This document shows, piece by piece, positions 24,783 to 34,128 of a stretch of DNA of 64,000 bases (within the stretch, counting starts at the first letter, position 1; the number at the start of each line of letters is the position of its first letter). Both the position numbers and the translations under genes were made by a program. The stretch covers positions 1-64,000 of the forward strand of contig CAVRRZ010000003.1 in the NCBI GenBank assembly GCA_963723745.1, read 5' to 3'. This DNA comes from CAVRRZ01 sp963723745 (GTDB lineage Bacteria; Actinomycetota; Actinomycetes; Mycobacteriales; Geodermatophilaceae). Under the pieces are notes generated by a model. The model had not been told where the DNA came from, ran no database searches, and was given only the letters and a program-made list of their open reading frames with translations.

Positions 24783-25699
24783 GTGGACGACCGTCGCCCG
24801 GGGCTCGCCTTCGGGCTCGGCGCATACGCGCTGTGGGGGCTGTTCCCGCTCTACTTCCCGCTGCTCGAGCCGGCCGGCGGCCTGGAGATCGTGGCCCACC
24901 GCGTGCTGTGGTCGCTGTTGTTCGTCGGCGCTGCTCCTGACCGTGGCGCGCGGCTGGCGCAAGGTGCGCGCCGTCGTCGTCGACCGCCGGGCGATGCTGA
25001 TCCTCGCCGGCGCGGCCCTGCTGATCAGCGGCAACTGGCTGGTCTTCGTGTACGGCGTGAACTCCGGCCAGGTCGTCGAGACCTCGCTCGGGTACTTCAT
25101 CAACCCACTGGTCAGCGTGCTGCTGGGTGTGGTGGTGCTCGCCGAGCGGCTGCGCCCGATGCAGTGGGTCGCCGTCGGCATCGCGGCGGTCGCGGTGGCC
25201 GTGCTGACCGTCGACTACGGCCGGCCGCCGTGGATCGCGCTCGCGCTCGCGGCGACGTTCGGTCTGTACGGCCTGATGAAGAAGCTCGTGCGCGTGCCCG
25301 GCCGCGCCCGGACTCTTCCTGGAGACGGCGATGGTCGCCCTGCCGGCCGCGCTCACGATCGCAGTGCTGCACGGCCAGGGACTCGGGACGGCGGGCAACG
25401 CCGGTACCGGGCACTTCCTGCTCCTCGCCGGCTCCGGTGTGGCGACCGCGATCCCGCTGCTGCTGTTCGCCGCCGCGACCCGGCGGATCCCGTTGTCGAC
25501 GGTCGGCCTGCTGCAGTACCTGACCCCGCTGATGCAGTTGTCCATCGGCGTCTTCGTCTACGACGAGCCGATGCCCCCGGTGCGCCTGGTCGGGTTCGCC
25601 ATCGTGTGGTTGGCCCTGGCCGTGTTCACCGCGGACAGCCTGCGCTCCGCGCACACCGCGCGGCGCCGCACCGAACCGGCGGTGCCGGCCGGGCTCTGA
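24783..25699 (+). CDS. rarD: EamA family transporter RarD, reading frame broken twice
   Basis: A ten-helix drug/metabolite-type permease of about 305 residues, readable only across three frames. Part 1 (24783 to about 24928) ends VLWSLLFVG. Part 2 (about 24930 to 25310) has LLLTVARGWRKVRAVVVD, ISGNWLVFVYGVNSGQVVET and LGYFINPLVSVLLGVVVLAE, strong RarD signatures. Part 3 (about 25313 to the end) has GLFLETAMVALPAAL and VGLLQYLTPLMQLSIGVFVY. Each break is cured by removing one base. All conserved parts survive, so sequence error is more likely than decay. RarD substrates are not well defined. Confidence 0.8.
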
Positions 25700-25787
25700 C
25701 TCGCCGTCCGGAGAATGTCGGTGGGCCGACCTACTGTCGCGCCGAACGCCGAGAAGCCGACGAGATCGCCCGAGGAGCCCTGCACCG

Positions 25788-26106
25788 ATGACCCACCCGA
25801 CCGCCGCAGCGCCGCCCGCGTCCTCGGCCGAGGATGCCGACGACCGGCAGTCGTCCGGTCTGACCCGGCGCGAGCACGAGATGCTGGCCTTCGAACGGCA
25901 GTGGTGGCGCCGGGCCGGGGCCAAGGACACGGCGATCCGGGCCCTGTTCGGTCTGCCGCCCACCCGCTACTACCAGGTGCTCAACGCGCTGGTCGACCGT
26001 CCGGACGCGCTGGGCGGCGGATCCGCTGGTCATCGGCCGGTTGCGTCGCGTGCGTGCCGGGCGCCGCCCACGCCGAGCGGCCGAGGTCCTGTCCAATCGG
26101 GGCTGA
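25788..26106 (+). CDS. DUF3263 protein, reading frame broken once
   Basis: A small protein of about 105 residues. The DUF3263 core is LTRREHEMLAFERQWWRRAG followed by RALFGLPPTRYYQVLNALVD, which resembles a helix-turn-helix. After ALVDRPDAL the frame must gain one base step (an extra G in CTGGGCGGCGG near 26010) to continue as AADPLVIGRLRRVRAGRRPR and end at TGA 26104-26106. Without the correction the frame runs into the next gene. In other actinobacteria a DUF3263 gene directly precedes a LytR_C gene, as here. The function is unknown. Confidence 0.8.
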
Positions 26107-26112
26107 CTCGTT

Positions 26113-26118
26113 TAGATT
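26113..26118 (+). promoter_or_regulatory. -10 element TAGATT for the LytR_C gene
   Basis: TAGATT lies 8 bases before the GTG at 26127, just beyond the DUF3263 stop codon, with no ribosome binding site between. Confidence 0.5.
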
Positions 26119-26126
26119 CGGTCACC

Positions 26127-27733
26127 GTGGGCAGGCACGCGGCGTCAGGCAGTGACGGACCCGACTGGGGGAGCGCCCCGGCAGTCGGCGGTCGACGCCG
26201 CACGGACGGTGCCGATGAGCTCTGGCGGCGCACGCCGCCGCCCGTGAGCGAGCACCCCGTCGGCCCCGACAGCCGCCCACCCGCCCGCCCCATGGTCACC
26301 CCCGAGGCGCGCGCCGTCCGCATGCCGCCCGGCGCCACCGCCCGCTCGCCTCGTGCTGCTGTCGACGCCCGCCCCGCCGTGGACGCCCGCCCCACCGGCC
26401 GCTCGCAGCCGCCGGTCCCGGTCCCGCCTCGCCCCCCGGTGCCGCCGGCGGCGCCTCGCACGTCGATGGCGCCGTTCGCCGCGGTTCCGGCCCCCGAGCG
26501 GCCGCAGGGGCATGCCTCGGCGGTCGCCCTCGACGAGCGCCCGATCTCCGTGTCACTGCCGCCGCTCCCGCCCCTGGACCTGCCTGCGGCGGCGAGGGCC
26601 CCGGCCCTGCCCGTGCAGGGCATGTCGGTCGGCCACCCCTCGTTGCCCGTCACCGACCTGCCCTCGAGCGGCTGGACCGACGACGAGCACGGCGCGCCGT
26701 GGGCGACCGGCCGTGGCGCGCTGCGGGCCCCGCGTGCGCTGAACCGGCCGGCCGGCCCGCCGCTCGTGGAGCGGCGCTCCTCCCGGCAGCCCGCCGGCGG
26801 GGTCCGTCCGTCGACCGGCCCGGGCGAGTCACCGGTCTACGGGGACTGGACGAAGCCCTCCGCGCCCGGTCGGGCCGGCGTCCCCGCGGAGGCGCCCGCC
26901 CTGCCGCCGCTCGTACCGCCGGCCTCGCCGACCAGCGCCATCCCCGACCGTGAGGTGACCGGCCGCCGGAACGCGGACGCGCACGACGCGCACGACGCGC
27001 ACGACGCGCACGACGCGCACGACGAGTTCGACTCGGGCGCCGACCTGCCGATCACCCCGCGCCAGGCCGGCTCTCCCGGCACCGGTCCGGTCGGTGGCCG
27101 GGCGGCGTTCCGCGCCGAGCGGCAGGCCGCTGAGGCCGCGCGGCGCAAGGCGGCCAAGCGCAGCGGCCGGCCGCTGCCCTCCGCGCTCGAGGAGGAGGAC
27201 GGCGAGGCCCGCCGTCCGCGGCGGGCGCTCAAGAGCCTGGTCGCGGTCACGGTGGTCGCCCTCGGCGTGCTCGGGGTCTACACCGTGACCTCGCCCGACA
27301 CCCAGGAGACCGCAGCCCGCACGCCGGCGCCGGTCACCTCGTCGGCGCCCACCGCGGCGGCCACCACGCCGGCCCTGCCTCCGCTGGCGACCGCGGACCC
27401 CTCGGTGGTCGTGGAGCAGTCGCCGGCCACGCCGGTGCGCGTGCCGGTGACGGTCCTCAACGCGACCGACGTCAACGGCCTGGCCGCGTCGATCGCTTCG
27501 ACCATCGCGGCCGAGGGCTGGGAGACCCCGACCCCGGCGGGCTACCCGAACGGGGACATCGCGGCGACCACGGTCTACTTCACCGAGGGCGACGAGGAGC
27601 AGCGGCAGGCCGCGATCCAGCTCGTGGACAGTTCCCCGAGCTCCAGGGCCCGGCCGTCCGGTTCTTCGAGGTGCCCGCCGACGTGACCGCCCCGGGCCTC
27701 GTGGTGGTCGCCGCCGGCGACTGGCAGCCCTGA
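26127..27733 (+). CDS. LytR C-terminal domain membrane protein, frame broken near the end
   Basis: A protein of about 535 residues. A long Pro/Ala/Arg-rich cytoplasmic region of about 360 residues contains five AHD units. It is followed by one membrane helix (SLVAVTVVALGVLGVYTVTS), a Thr/Ala/Pro linker and a LytR_C domain (VPVTVLNATDVNGLAASIAS, then TTVYFTEGDEEQRQAAIQLV). Near 27630 a missing base ends the frame early at 27686. Reading on one frame over gives FPELQGPAVRFFEVPADVTA and a natural stop at 27731-27733. The start at GTG 26127 follows a TAGATT -10 element. A cell-wall role is inferred from the domain. Confidence 0.78.
26979..27023 (+). repeat. Five perfect 9-bp tandem repeats coding for (Ala-His-Asp)5
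   Basis: GCGCACGAC is repeated five times without change inside the LytR_C gene. It codes for AHD units in the disordered cytoplasmic region and keeps the frame, so copy number can vary without harm to the gene. Confidence 0.85.
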
Positions 27734-27786
27734 TCCGGATCGGCCGCTCCGGAACACCCGCTCGCCGTCGTCCGTTGGCTCCGGAC

Positions 27787-30673
27787 GTGCGTTCCGTTCG
27801 CGGCCGCGCGTGTTCCCGACCGCGCCCCCGCGCTCGTGCGACGCTCGCCGCCCTCTCCGTCCTGCTGACCGGGAGCGCGCTCGCGCTCGTCCCGACCCCC
27901 GCTGCGGCCGCGGGCGACGTCGTGACCGAGGAAGCCGTCGTCGAGTCCGGCAGCGGCGAGGACGCCGTCGAGCTCGACACGACGCTCTACCTGCCTGCCG
28001 GCGACGAGCCGGCCCCGGCGGTCGTCCTGGCCCACGGCTTCGGCGGCAGCAAGCAGTCGCTGACCGCCGACGCCCAGGCGCTGGCCGAGCGCGGCTACGT
28101 CGTCCTCACCTACTCCGCCCGCGGCTTCGGCCGCAGCACCGGGCAGATCGGGCTCAACGACCCGCGGTACGAGGTCGCCGACCTCGGCACGCTGCTCGAC
28201 CTGCTCGCCGAGCGCGACGAGGTCGAGCTCGACGCACGCCGGTGACCCGCGGGTCGGCGTGGCCGGCGCGTCCTACGGCGGCGCGCTCGCGCTGCTCGGC
28301 GCCGCCTACGACGAGCGGGTCGACGCCATCGCGCCGCAGATCACCTGGAACTCGCTGACCGCGGCGCTGTTCCCGTCCCAGACCGGCGCGACCGACGCCG
28401 GGACGGTGGCGGCCACCCCGCAGGACGCGGAGAGCGGCGTCTACAAGAAGCTGTGGGCCGGCCTGTTCTTCGGTGTCGGCTCGGCACCGACCGACCTGCT
28501 CGACGCGGTCGGTGGGGGCTCGGACGACGCGGCGGTCGACCCCTCGCGGCCCGATCCCGCGGACGTCGACCTCGGCGCCCTGGACCCCGACGCCGTGACG
28601 GGATGCTGACCTGCGGCCGGTTCCGGGCCGACATCTGCGCGGCCTACCAGGAGGCGGCGGCGACGGGGACGCTCACGCCCGAGGTCGCCGAGGTGCTCGA
28701 CCGGAGCAGCCCGGCCGGGGTGCTCGACCGCATCGACGTGCCGACGCTGCTCGTGCAGGGCACGCAGGACTCGCTCTTCGGCCTGGGCCAGGCCGACGCC
28801 AACGCGCGTGGGATCGCGGCCACGGGCGCACCGGTCAAGGTGGTCTGGTACTCCGGCGGTCACGACGCGCGGCACGTCCGACGCGGGCCACCGAGGACCT
28901 GCGCGAGCAGATCGCCGGCTGGTTCGACTGGCACCTGCGCGGCACCGGCGAGGACCCCGGCACCGGCTTCGAGTACCCGGCTCCCACCGGGCTCGGGCGG
29001 CGGCGTCAACGTGCAGGGCGGCACCCGCAGCGTGCTCGCCGACGCCTACCCCGGGCTCGACGGCACCGAGCCCGCCCAGCGGCAGGCGCTCAAGCTCAGC
29101 GGTCCGGTCCAGCCGGTGGTCACGCCCGCCGGCGGCACGCCCGCGGCGATCACCACCGTGCCGGGCCTGGGGGCGCTCGGCGCCGCCATCGGCGGGCACG
29201 ACGCATCGAGATCCCCGGCCAGTTCGCGGCCTTCGACAGCGAGCCGCTCGCGGACGCCGTCGAGGTGGTCGGTGCGCCCACCGTCGAGCTGGCCGTCTCC
29301 GCACCGAGCGGGGCGGCGACCCTGTTCGCCAAGCTCTACGACGTCGGGCCCGGGCGGGGCCATGACGCTGCCGGCGGGGCTGGTCGCCCCGCTGGCGCTG
29401 ACCGGGCTCTCGACCGACCCGGCCGCGCCGACCGAGGTCGCGGTCACCCTGCCGGGCATCGTGCACCGCTTCGAGGCGGGGCACACGATGCGGCTGGTCG
29501 TCTCGTCGACCGACCAGGCCTACGCGCTGCCCGCGGAGGCGGCGGTCTACTCCGTCGGCCTGGGCGGGGGCGCCGGCGACGGGTCCACGGCGGCCGAGCT
29601 CGACGTCCCGACGGTCGAGGGCGACGCCGTCGCGTCCGCCGCGTCGGCCCGATGGTGGCTGCTGCTGGCCGCCGTGGTCGGCCCTGGGAGTCCTCGGCTG
29701 GATCGCCGCGGTGCTCGTCGGACGCCGCCGCCGGCGGCAGGTGTCGCACGTCGAGCCCGACGGCGAGGACGTGCCGCTGCGCTTCGAGGGCGTCAGCAAG
29801 GCCTACAAGGACGGCTTCGTGGCCGTCCGCGACCTCTCCTTCGAGGTCCGCCGCGGGCAGGTGCTCGGCCTGCTCGGGCCCAACGGTGCAGGCAAGACCA
29901 CCTCGCTGCGGATGCTGATGGGTCTCATCCGGCCGACCGAGGGGCGGATCAGCATCTTCGGCCACGCGGCCGGGCCGGGGGCCCCGGTGCTGTCGCGGCT
30001 GGGTTCGTTCGTCGAGGGCACCGGTCTGCAGCCCCACCTGTCCGGCCGCGACAACCTGCGCCTGTACTGGGCCGCCACCGGCCGTCCGGCCGAGGACGCG
30101 CACATGGAGGAGGCGATCGAGGTCGCCGGTCTCGGCGCGGCCATCGACCGGCCGGTGCGGCGGTACAGCCAGGGCATGCGGCAGCGGGTGGCGATCGCCC
30201 AGGCGATGCTGGGCCTGCCCGACCTGCTGGTGCTCGACGAGCCGACCAACGGGCTCGACCCGCCGCAGATCCACGCCATGCGCGCGGTGCTGCGCGACTA
30301 CGCGGCGACCGGCCGCACGGTCATCGTCTCCAGTCACCTGCTCGCCGAGATCGAGCAGACCTGCAGTCACGTGGTCGTGATGGCCAAGGGCAGGAAGATC
30401 GCGCAGGGCACGGTCGAGGAGATCATCGGCACCGGCGGTGCGGTGCTCGTCGGGCTGGCCGACGACGCCGAGACCGACCGGGCCATCGCCATCCTGTCGA
30501 CGCTGCCCGGCGTCACGGCCGGCCGCACCGACGAGGGCCTGGTCGCCGAGCTCGACGGCACCGGCCGGGCCGCCGCACTGCAGGCACTGGTCGACGCCGG
30601 GGTCGCCGTGGACCAGTTCACGCCGCGCCGGCGGCTCGAGGACGCCTTCCTGGCGCTCGTGGGGGAGAACTGA
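27787..30673 (+). CDS. Secreted S15-type alpha/beta hydrolase fused through a membrane helix to an ABC ATPase (frame broken eight times)
   Basis: The rebuilt protein has about 960 residues. In order: signal peptide (about 1-40, LAALSVLLTGSALALVPTP); alpha/beta hydrolase with VVLAHGFGGSKQS, nucleophile Ser in VAGASYGGAL, Asp in LLVQGTQDSLF and His in WYSGGHDA; a PepX_C-like beta domain (IEIPGQFAAFDSEPLADAVE to FEAGHTMRLVVSS, about 430-590); one membrane helix followed by RRRRR; and an ABC ATPase with GPNGAGKTT, RRYSQGMRQRV and LLVLDEPTNGLDP. Single-base shifts lie near 28233, 28600, 28877, 28886, 28984, 29204, 29354 and 29684. All motifs survive, so errors in the sequence are likely. The topology puts the hydrolase outside and the ATPase inside. 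The function is unknown. Confidence 0.75.
29711..30673 (+). CDS. ABC transporter ATP-binding half of the fusion, readable in one frame
   Basis: This 3' part of the fusion has no frame break and would be called alone by a gene finder (about 320 residues). It begins in the last turn of the membrane helix (VLVGRRRRRQVSHVEPDGED). It shows Walker A LLGPNGAGKTTSLRML, Q-loop region FVEGTGLQPHLSGRDNL, signature YSQGMRQRVAIAQAM, Walker B LLVLDEPTNGLD and the H-loop VIVSSHLLAEIE. This is the ABC-2 exporter (CcmA/DrrA) type. The last codon overlaps the permease start (TGATG). As a separate gene it would lack a convincing start, which favours the fusion. Confidence 0.7.
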   Translation: MLVGRRRRRQVSHVEPDGEDVPLRFEGVSKAYKDGFVAVRDLSFEVRRGQVLGLLGPNGAGKTTSLRMLMGLIRPTEGRISIFGHAAGPGAPVLSRLGSFVEGTGLQPHLSGRDNLRLYWAATGRPAEDAHMEEAIEVAGLGAAIDRPVRRYSQGMRQRVAIAQAMLGLPDLLVLDEPTNGLDPPQIHAMRAVLRDYAATGRTVIVSSHLLAEIEQTCSHVVVMAKGRKIAQGTVEEIIGTGGAVLVGLADDAETDRAIAILSTLPGVTAGRTDEGLVAELDGTGRAAALQALVDAGVAVDQFTPRRRLEDAFLALVGEN

Positions 30674-31569
30674 TGAGCAGAGATCCGGCACTTATGGCCA
30701 TAAGTGCCGAGCATGTGCAGCCGACCGGCGCGGTCGCGGGTTACCGGCCCGAGCGCACACTCCGGCTCGGCGTCGAGCTGCGCCGCCAGTTCAAGCGCCG
30801 GCGCACCATCGGGGTCTACGCGCTGATGGTCGCCCTGCCGCTGGTGCTCATCGCCGCGCTGCAGCTCGGCGCCAGCGAGGAGGCGGCCGAGAACAACCGG
30901 ATCAACCTGGTCGACGTCGCCACCGCCAGCGGGCTGAACTTCACCCTGTTCGTGCTCTTCGCGACCACGAGCTTCTTCCTCGTCGTCGTCTACGCGCTGT
31001 TCTTCGGCGACACCGTCGCCAGCGAGGCGCAGTGGGGGTCGCTCCGCTACACGCTGGCCACCCCGGTGCCGCGCAACCGGCTGCTCCGGCAGAAGTGGTA
31101 CGCCGCCACCGTTCTCTCCGTGGGGGCGTTGCTCGCGATCGTGCTGGTCGCGCTGGTCGCCGGTGGCATCGCGTTCGGCTTCGGCGCCATCCGGACGCCG
31201 ATCGGGGTGACCCTCGACCAGGGCGACGGGATGCTGCGGCTGGCCGGGATGGTGGGGTACCTCGCCGTCCACCTGCTGGTGGTCGGCACGCTGGCGTTCT
31301 GGTTCTCGACGATCACCGATGCGCCGCTGGCCGCCGTCGGCGGTGCGGTGTTCACGATGTTCGTGTTCGCCATCCTCGACCAGGTCGAACAGCTCGGCGA
31401 CATCCGCGACTGGTTCCCGACGGCGGAGGAATTCGCCTGGACCGATCTGCTGCAGACGCCGATCGACTCCGGCGACCTGTTCCGCGGCGTCGTCCAGTCG
31501 TTGGTCTACTCGGCCATCTTCACCGGGCTGGCGTTCCGCCACTTCGCCCGCCGCGACGTCACCTCGTAG
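30673..31569 (+). CDS. ABC-2 type transporter permease, partner of the hydrolase-ATPase fusion
   Basis: A 298-residue membrane protein whose ATG overlaps the ATPase stop codon, so the two are translated together. The N-terminal cytoplasmic segment has LRLGVELRRQFKRRRTIGVY. Six hydrophobic helices follow, including LMVALPLVLIAALQLG, LFVLFATTSFFLVVVYALFF and AVGGAVFTMFVFAILDQVEQ. The loop ASEAQWGSLRYTLATPVPRN is typical of ABC-2 permeases (the QGT/WGSLRxTLxxP type). With the ATPase domain it should form an exporter or a mechanotransmitter. No frame breaks are seen here. Confidence 0.88.
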   Translation: MSRDPALMAISAEHVQPTGAVAGYRPERTLRLGVELRRQFKRRRTIGVYALMVALPLVLIAALQLGASEEAAENNRINLVDVATASGLNFTLFVLFATTSFFLVVVYALFFGDTVASEAQWGSLRYTLATPVPRNRLLRQKWYAATVLSVGALLAIVLVALVAGGIAFGFGAIRTPIGVTLDQGDGMLRLAGMVGYLAVHLLVVGTLAFWFSTITDAPLAAVGGAVFTMFVFAILDQVEQLGDIRDWFPTAEEFAWTDLLQTPIDSGDLFRGVVQSLVYSAIFTGLAFRHFARRDVTS

Positions 31570-31583
31570 CGGAAGTCACCGGG

Positions 31584-32423
31584 CTACAGGCTCGCGCGGA
31601 TCGACTGCGCCCAGCCCTCGCCCATGGGCGCGTCGGTGACGGTCGCATTCGGGACGGCGGCCAGCAGGTCGGCCATGCCCTCGACCGAGGCGCCGTTCGC
31701 GGTGATCCAGAGGCGTCCGACCGCGGGCGCCATCTCCAGGTCGCTGACGCTGTCGCCGATGGCCACCGCGGCGGCGGGGTCGATGCCGCGACGGGCCAGG
31801 TCCCAGGCGATCGCGGTGCCCTTGGAGACCCCGCGGGGCATCAGGTGGTAGACGTGCGGCGGATGCGCCTCGGGAGCCAACGTGAAGCGCTCGAGTGCCG
31901 GGATCCGGCCGTTGTCCTTCAGTGCCAGCCACGGCGCGCCCAAGTCCGCCAGCCAGGCGTCGACCGCGCGAGGGTCCGTTCGGCCCCGCAGCATCGCGTC
32001 GGCGACGTGGTCGGCGTGCCACGGCTCGTGCCACTCCAGCCGGCCGGGGTGCGCCGCGAGCAAGTCGTCGACGATCCCGAGCTCGACCATCACGTCCATC
32101 GGCGCGCGCCCGGCGTGCTCGGCGGGCAGCTCGCCGGTGAGCAGGTGCGTCGCCCGCCCGCCGTCCCAACCGACCAGCGAGCCGAGCTCGGCGATGGTGC
32201 CGTCCGCGGCGAAGATCCGAGCCGCCTCCACCAGCTGCCCGTGCGTCCGCCCGCTCACCAGCACCAGCGGCACACCGGCCCGGTGCAGGGCGGCCAGCGC
32301 CGACGCCGGGTCGGTGGTGGGCGTACCGGCCGCCGTGTGCCAGAACGAGCCCCGCGGGCCCACCATCGTGCCGTCGAGGTCGGTGTAGACGATCCGGACT
32401 GAGGTGGATGACACAGCCGTCAT
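31584..32423 (-). CDS. HAD-family hydrolase, sugar-phosphate phosphatase-like
   Basis: The protein has about 279 residues from ATG 32423 (MTAVSSTSVRIVYTDLDGTM); an upstream start at 32477 would run into the riboswitch region. Motif I is YTDLDGTMVG, motif II is LVLVSGRTHGQL, the motif III Lys may be that of SKGTAIAWDLARR, and motif IV is VAIGDSVSDLEMAPAVG. The middle cap fits class IIB (Cof/SPP/MPGP-like) enzymes that act on phosphorylated sugars or cofactors. The substrate is not known. It is divergent from thrC. Confidence 0.85.
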   Translation of the reverse strand: MTAVSSTSVRIVYTDLDGTMVGPRGSFWHTAAGTPTTDPASALAALHRAGVPLVLVSGRTHGQLVEAARIFAADGTIAELGSLVGWDGGRATHLLTGELPAEHAGRAPMDVMVELGIVDDLLAAHPGRLEWHEPWHADHVADAMLRGRTDPRAVDAWLADLGAPWLALKDNGRIPALERFTLAPEAHPPHVYHLMPRGVSKGTAIAWDLARRGIDPAAAVAIGDSVSDLEMAPAVGRLWITANGASVEGMADLLAAVPNATVTDAPMGEGWAQSIRASL

Positions 32424-32476
32424 CCTGGCCACCCGCCGGACAGGAACGGCGGGGTGGGTACAGTCGGTGCGTTCCA

Positions 32477-32604
32477 CTCATCCAGAGGGGCAGAGGGACA
32501 CGGCCCGACGAAGCCCCGGCAACCGCCGCTCACGCATCGCTGCTGAGCGGGAGGTGCCAATTCCGTCCCGCGCGGCTCGACGGCCCGACGCGGGGAAGAT
32601 GAGG
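32477..32604 (+). promoter_or_regulatory. SAM-I (S-box) riboswitch before thrC
   Basis: Conserved S-box blocks appear in order: CTCATCCAGAGGGGCAGAGG, then GGCCCGACGAAGCCCCGGCA ACC, a variable hairpin, GGTGCCAATTCC, and a closing GGGGAAGATGAG. Helix P1 is CTCATC (32477-32482) with GATGAG (32598-32603). The 3' strand of P1 overlaps the ribosome binding site GAGGAGG (32601-32607) of thrC, so ligand binding could hide it directly. No separate terminator hairpin is seen. Confidence 0.9.
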
Positions 32605-32617
32605 AGGTAGTCGTCGC

Positions 32618-33919
32618 ATGACCCTCACTGCACCGGGCTCCGTCCAGGCGGACTCCACCGCTGGTGGACCCGTCCCTTCCAACCCCGCGCGCGGCCTGAT
32701 CTGTCGCAACTGCGGCGCCACGTTCGGGCTGATCGCCGAGCACGCCTGCGCGGAGTGCTTCGGCCCGCTCGAGGTCGACTACGACGCCGACCTGCTCCGC
32801 GCGGTCACCCGCGAGCAGATCGAGGCCGGGCCGCAGAACATCTGGCGCTACGCGGCGCTGCTGCCCGTGGGGCAGGACCCGGCCGACCGGGTCACCCTCG
32901 ACCCGGGGCTCACCCCGCTGGTGCGTGCCGACCGGCTGGCCGAGGAGCTCGGGCTGACCGGCGGCCTGTGGGTCAAGGACGACTCGGCCAACCCGACGCA
33001 CTCGTTCAAGGACCGCGTCGTCAGCATGGCCGCGACCGCGGCCAAGGGCCTGGGCTACCGGAAGATCGCCTGCGCCTCGACCGGCAACCTGGCCAACTCG
33101 GTGGCCGCCCACGCCGCCCGTGCCGGCCTGCCGTCGGTCGTCTTCATCCCGTCGGACCTCGAGCCCGGCAAGGTCGTGCAGTCGGCCATCTACGGGCAGA
33201 CGCTGGTGGCCGTCGACGGTTCCTACGACGACGTGAACCGGCTGACCAGCGAACTCGCCGAGACCGACGAGTTCGAGGACACCGCGTTCGTCAACCAGAA
33301 CGTGCGGCCCTACTACGCCGAGGGCTCCAAGACGATGGGCTACGAGCTCGCCGAGCAGCTCGGCTGGCGCATCCCGGCGCAGGTCGTCATCCCGATGGCG
33401 TCGGGCTCGCTGCTGACCAAGGTGGACAAGGCGTTCCGCGAGCTGGTCGCTGCCGGCATCGTCGAGGACACCGGCTGGACCATCTTCGGTGCCCAGTCGG
33501 CCGGTTGCGACCCCATCGCCACCGCGTTCGACGAGGGCTGGGACGTGGTGCGGCCGGTGAAGCCCACCGGTATCGCCAAGTCGCTGAACATCGGCAACCC
33601 GGCCGACGGTCCGTACGCCCTCGACGCGGTCCGCCGCACCGGAGGCGCCGTGGGACGCGTGGGGGACGACGAGATCGTGCGCGGCATCCAGGACCTCGCC
33701 AGGACCACCGGCATCTTCGGCGAGACCGCCGGCGGCGTGACGATCGCGGTGCTCCGGCAGCTGTCGGCCGACGGCCGTCTCGACCGGTCGAAGGAGACCG
33801 TCGTCCTGAACACCGGGGAGGGGCTCAAGACCCTCGACCCGCTGGAGCCCGTCGTCGGGTTCACCCATCGGGTCCAGCCCACGCTCTCGTCGGTGCGGGC
33901 GGCCGGCCTGATCGCCTGA
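32618..33919 (+). CDS. thrC: Threonine synthase
   Basis: A PLP enzyme that converts O-phosphohomoserine to threonine, 433 residues. An N-terminal zinc-ribbon-like segment has Cys29, 32, 44 and 47 (CRNCG and CAEC). The PLP lysine is Lys131 in PTHSFKDRVV. ASTGNLANSVAAHAARAG binds the cofactor phosphate region, and PMASGSLLTKVDKAF follows. It matches the actinobacterial ThrC type with an extra N-terminal domain. The start ATG lies 10 bases after GAGGAGG. Control by the SAM riboswitch ties threonine output to the methionine/SAM supply, since both draw on homoserine. Confidence 0.95.
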   Translation: MTLTAPGSVQADSTAGGPVPSNPARGLICRNCGATFGLIAEHACAECFGPLEVDYDADLLRAVTREQIEAGPQNIWRYAALLPVGQDPADRVTLDPGLTPLVRADRLAEELGLTGGLWVKDDSANPTHSFKDRVVSMAATAAKGLGYRKIACASTGNLANSVAAHAARAGLPSVVFIPSDLEPGKVVQSAIYGQTLVAVDGSYDDVNRLTSELAETDEFEDTAFVNQNVRPYYAEGSKTMGYELAEQLGWRIPAQVVIPMASGSLLTKVDKAFRELVAAGIVEDTGWTIFGAQSAGCDPIATAFDEGWDVVRPVKPTGIAKSLNIGNPADGPYALDAVRRTGGAVGRVGDDEIVRGIQDLARTTGIFGETAGGVTIAVLRQLSADGRLDRSKETVVLNTGEGLKTLDPLEPVVGFTHRVQPTLSSVRAAGLIA

Positions 33920-34128
33920 TCCGGCCGCACACGACGGGTGGTCCCCGTTCGGCGGAACTGATTCATCCGTTCCGGGCATGTCGTGCGCGTGGAGTCTCCG
34001 GCTCCTCGCGCTCTGTGTTGTACGGTGCGGCCGGTTCGAGTTCCACGTTCGTGTATCGGCGGGCGGAAGAGCGAGACCCGGCCCCTCGATCAGGAGGGGT
34101 CGCCGCACGCACGACCGTGGGAGCGCAC

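Noticed and set aside
24943..25791. Treating the middle part of the RarD gene as a separate gene
   Set aside because: The three pieces together make one complete ten-helix family member in order, and each joint is fixed by a single base.
33920..34128. A gene in the gap between thrC and the cold shock gene
   Set aside because: Frames here are extensions of shadows. The sequence is less GC-rich in places and better explained as promoter and leader of the cold shock mRNA.
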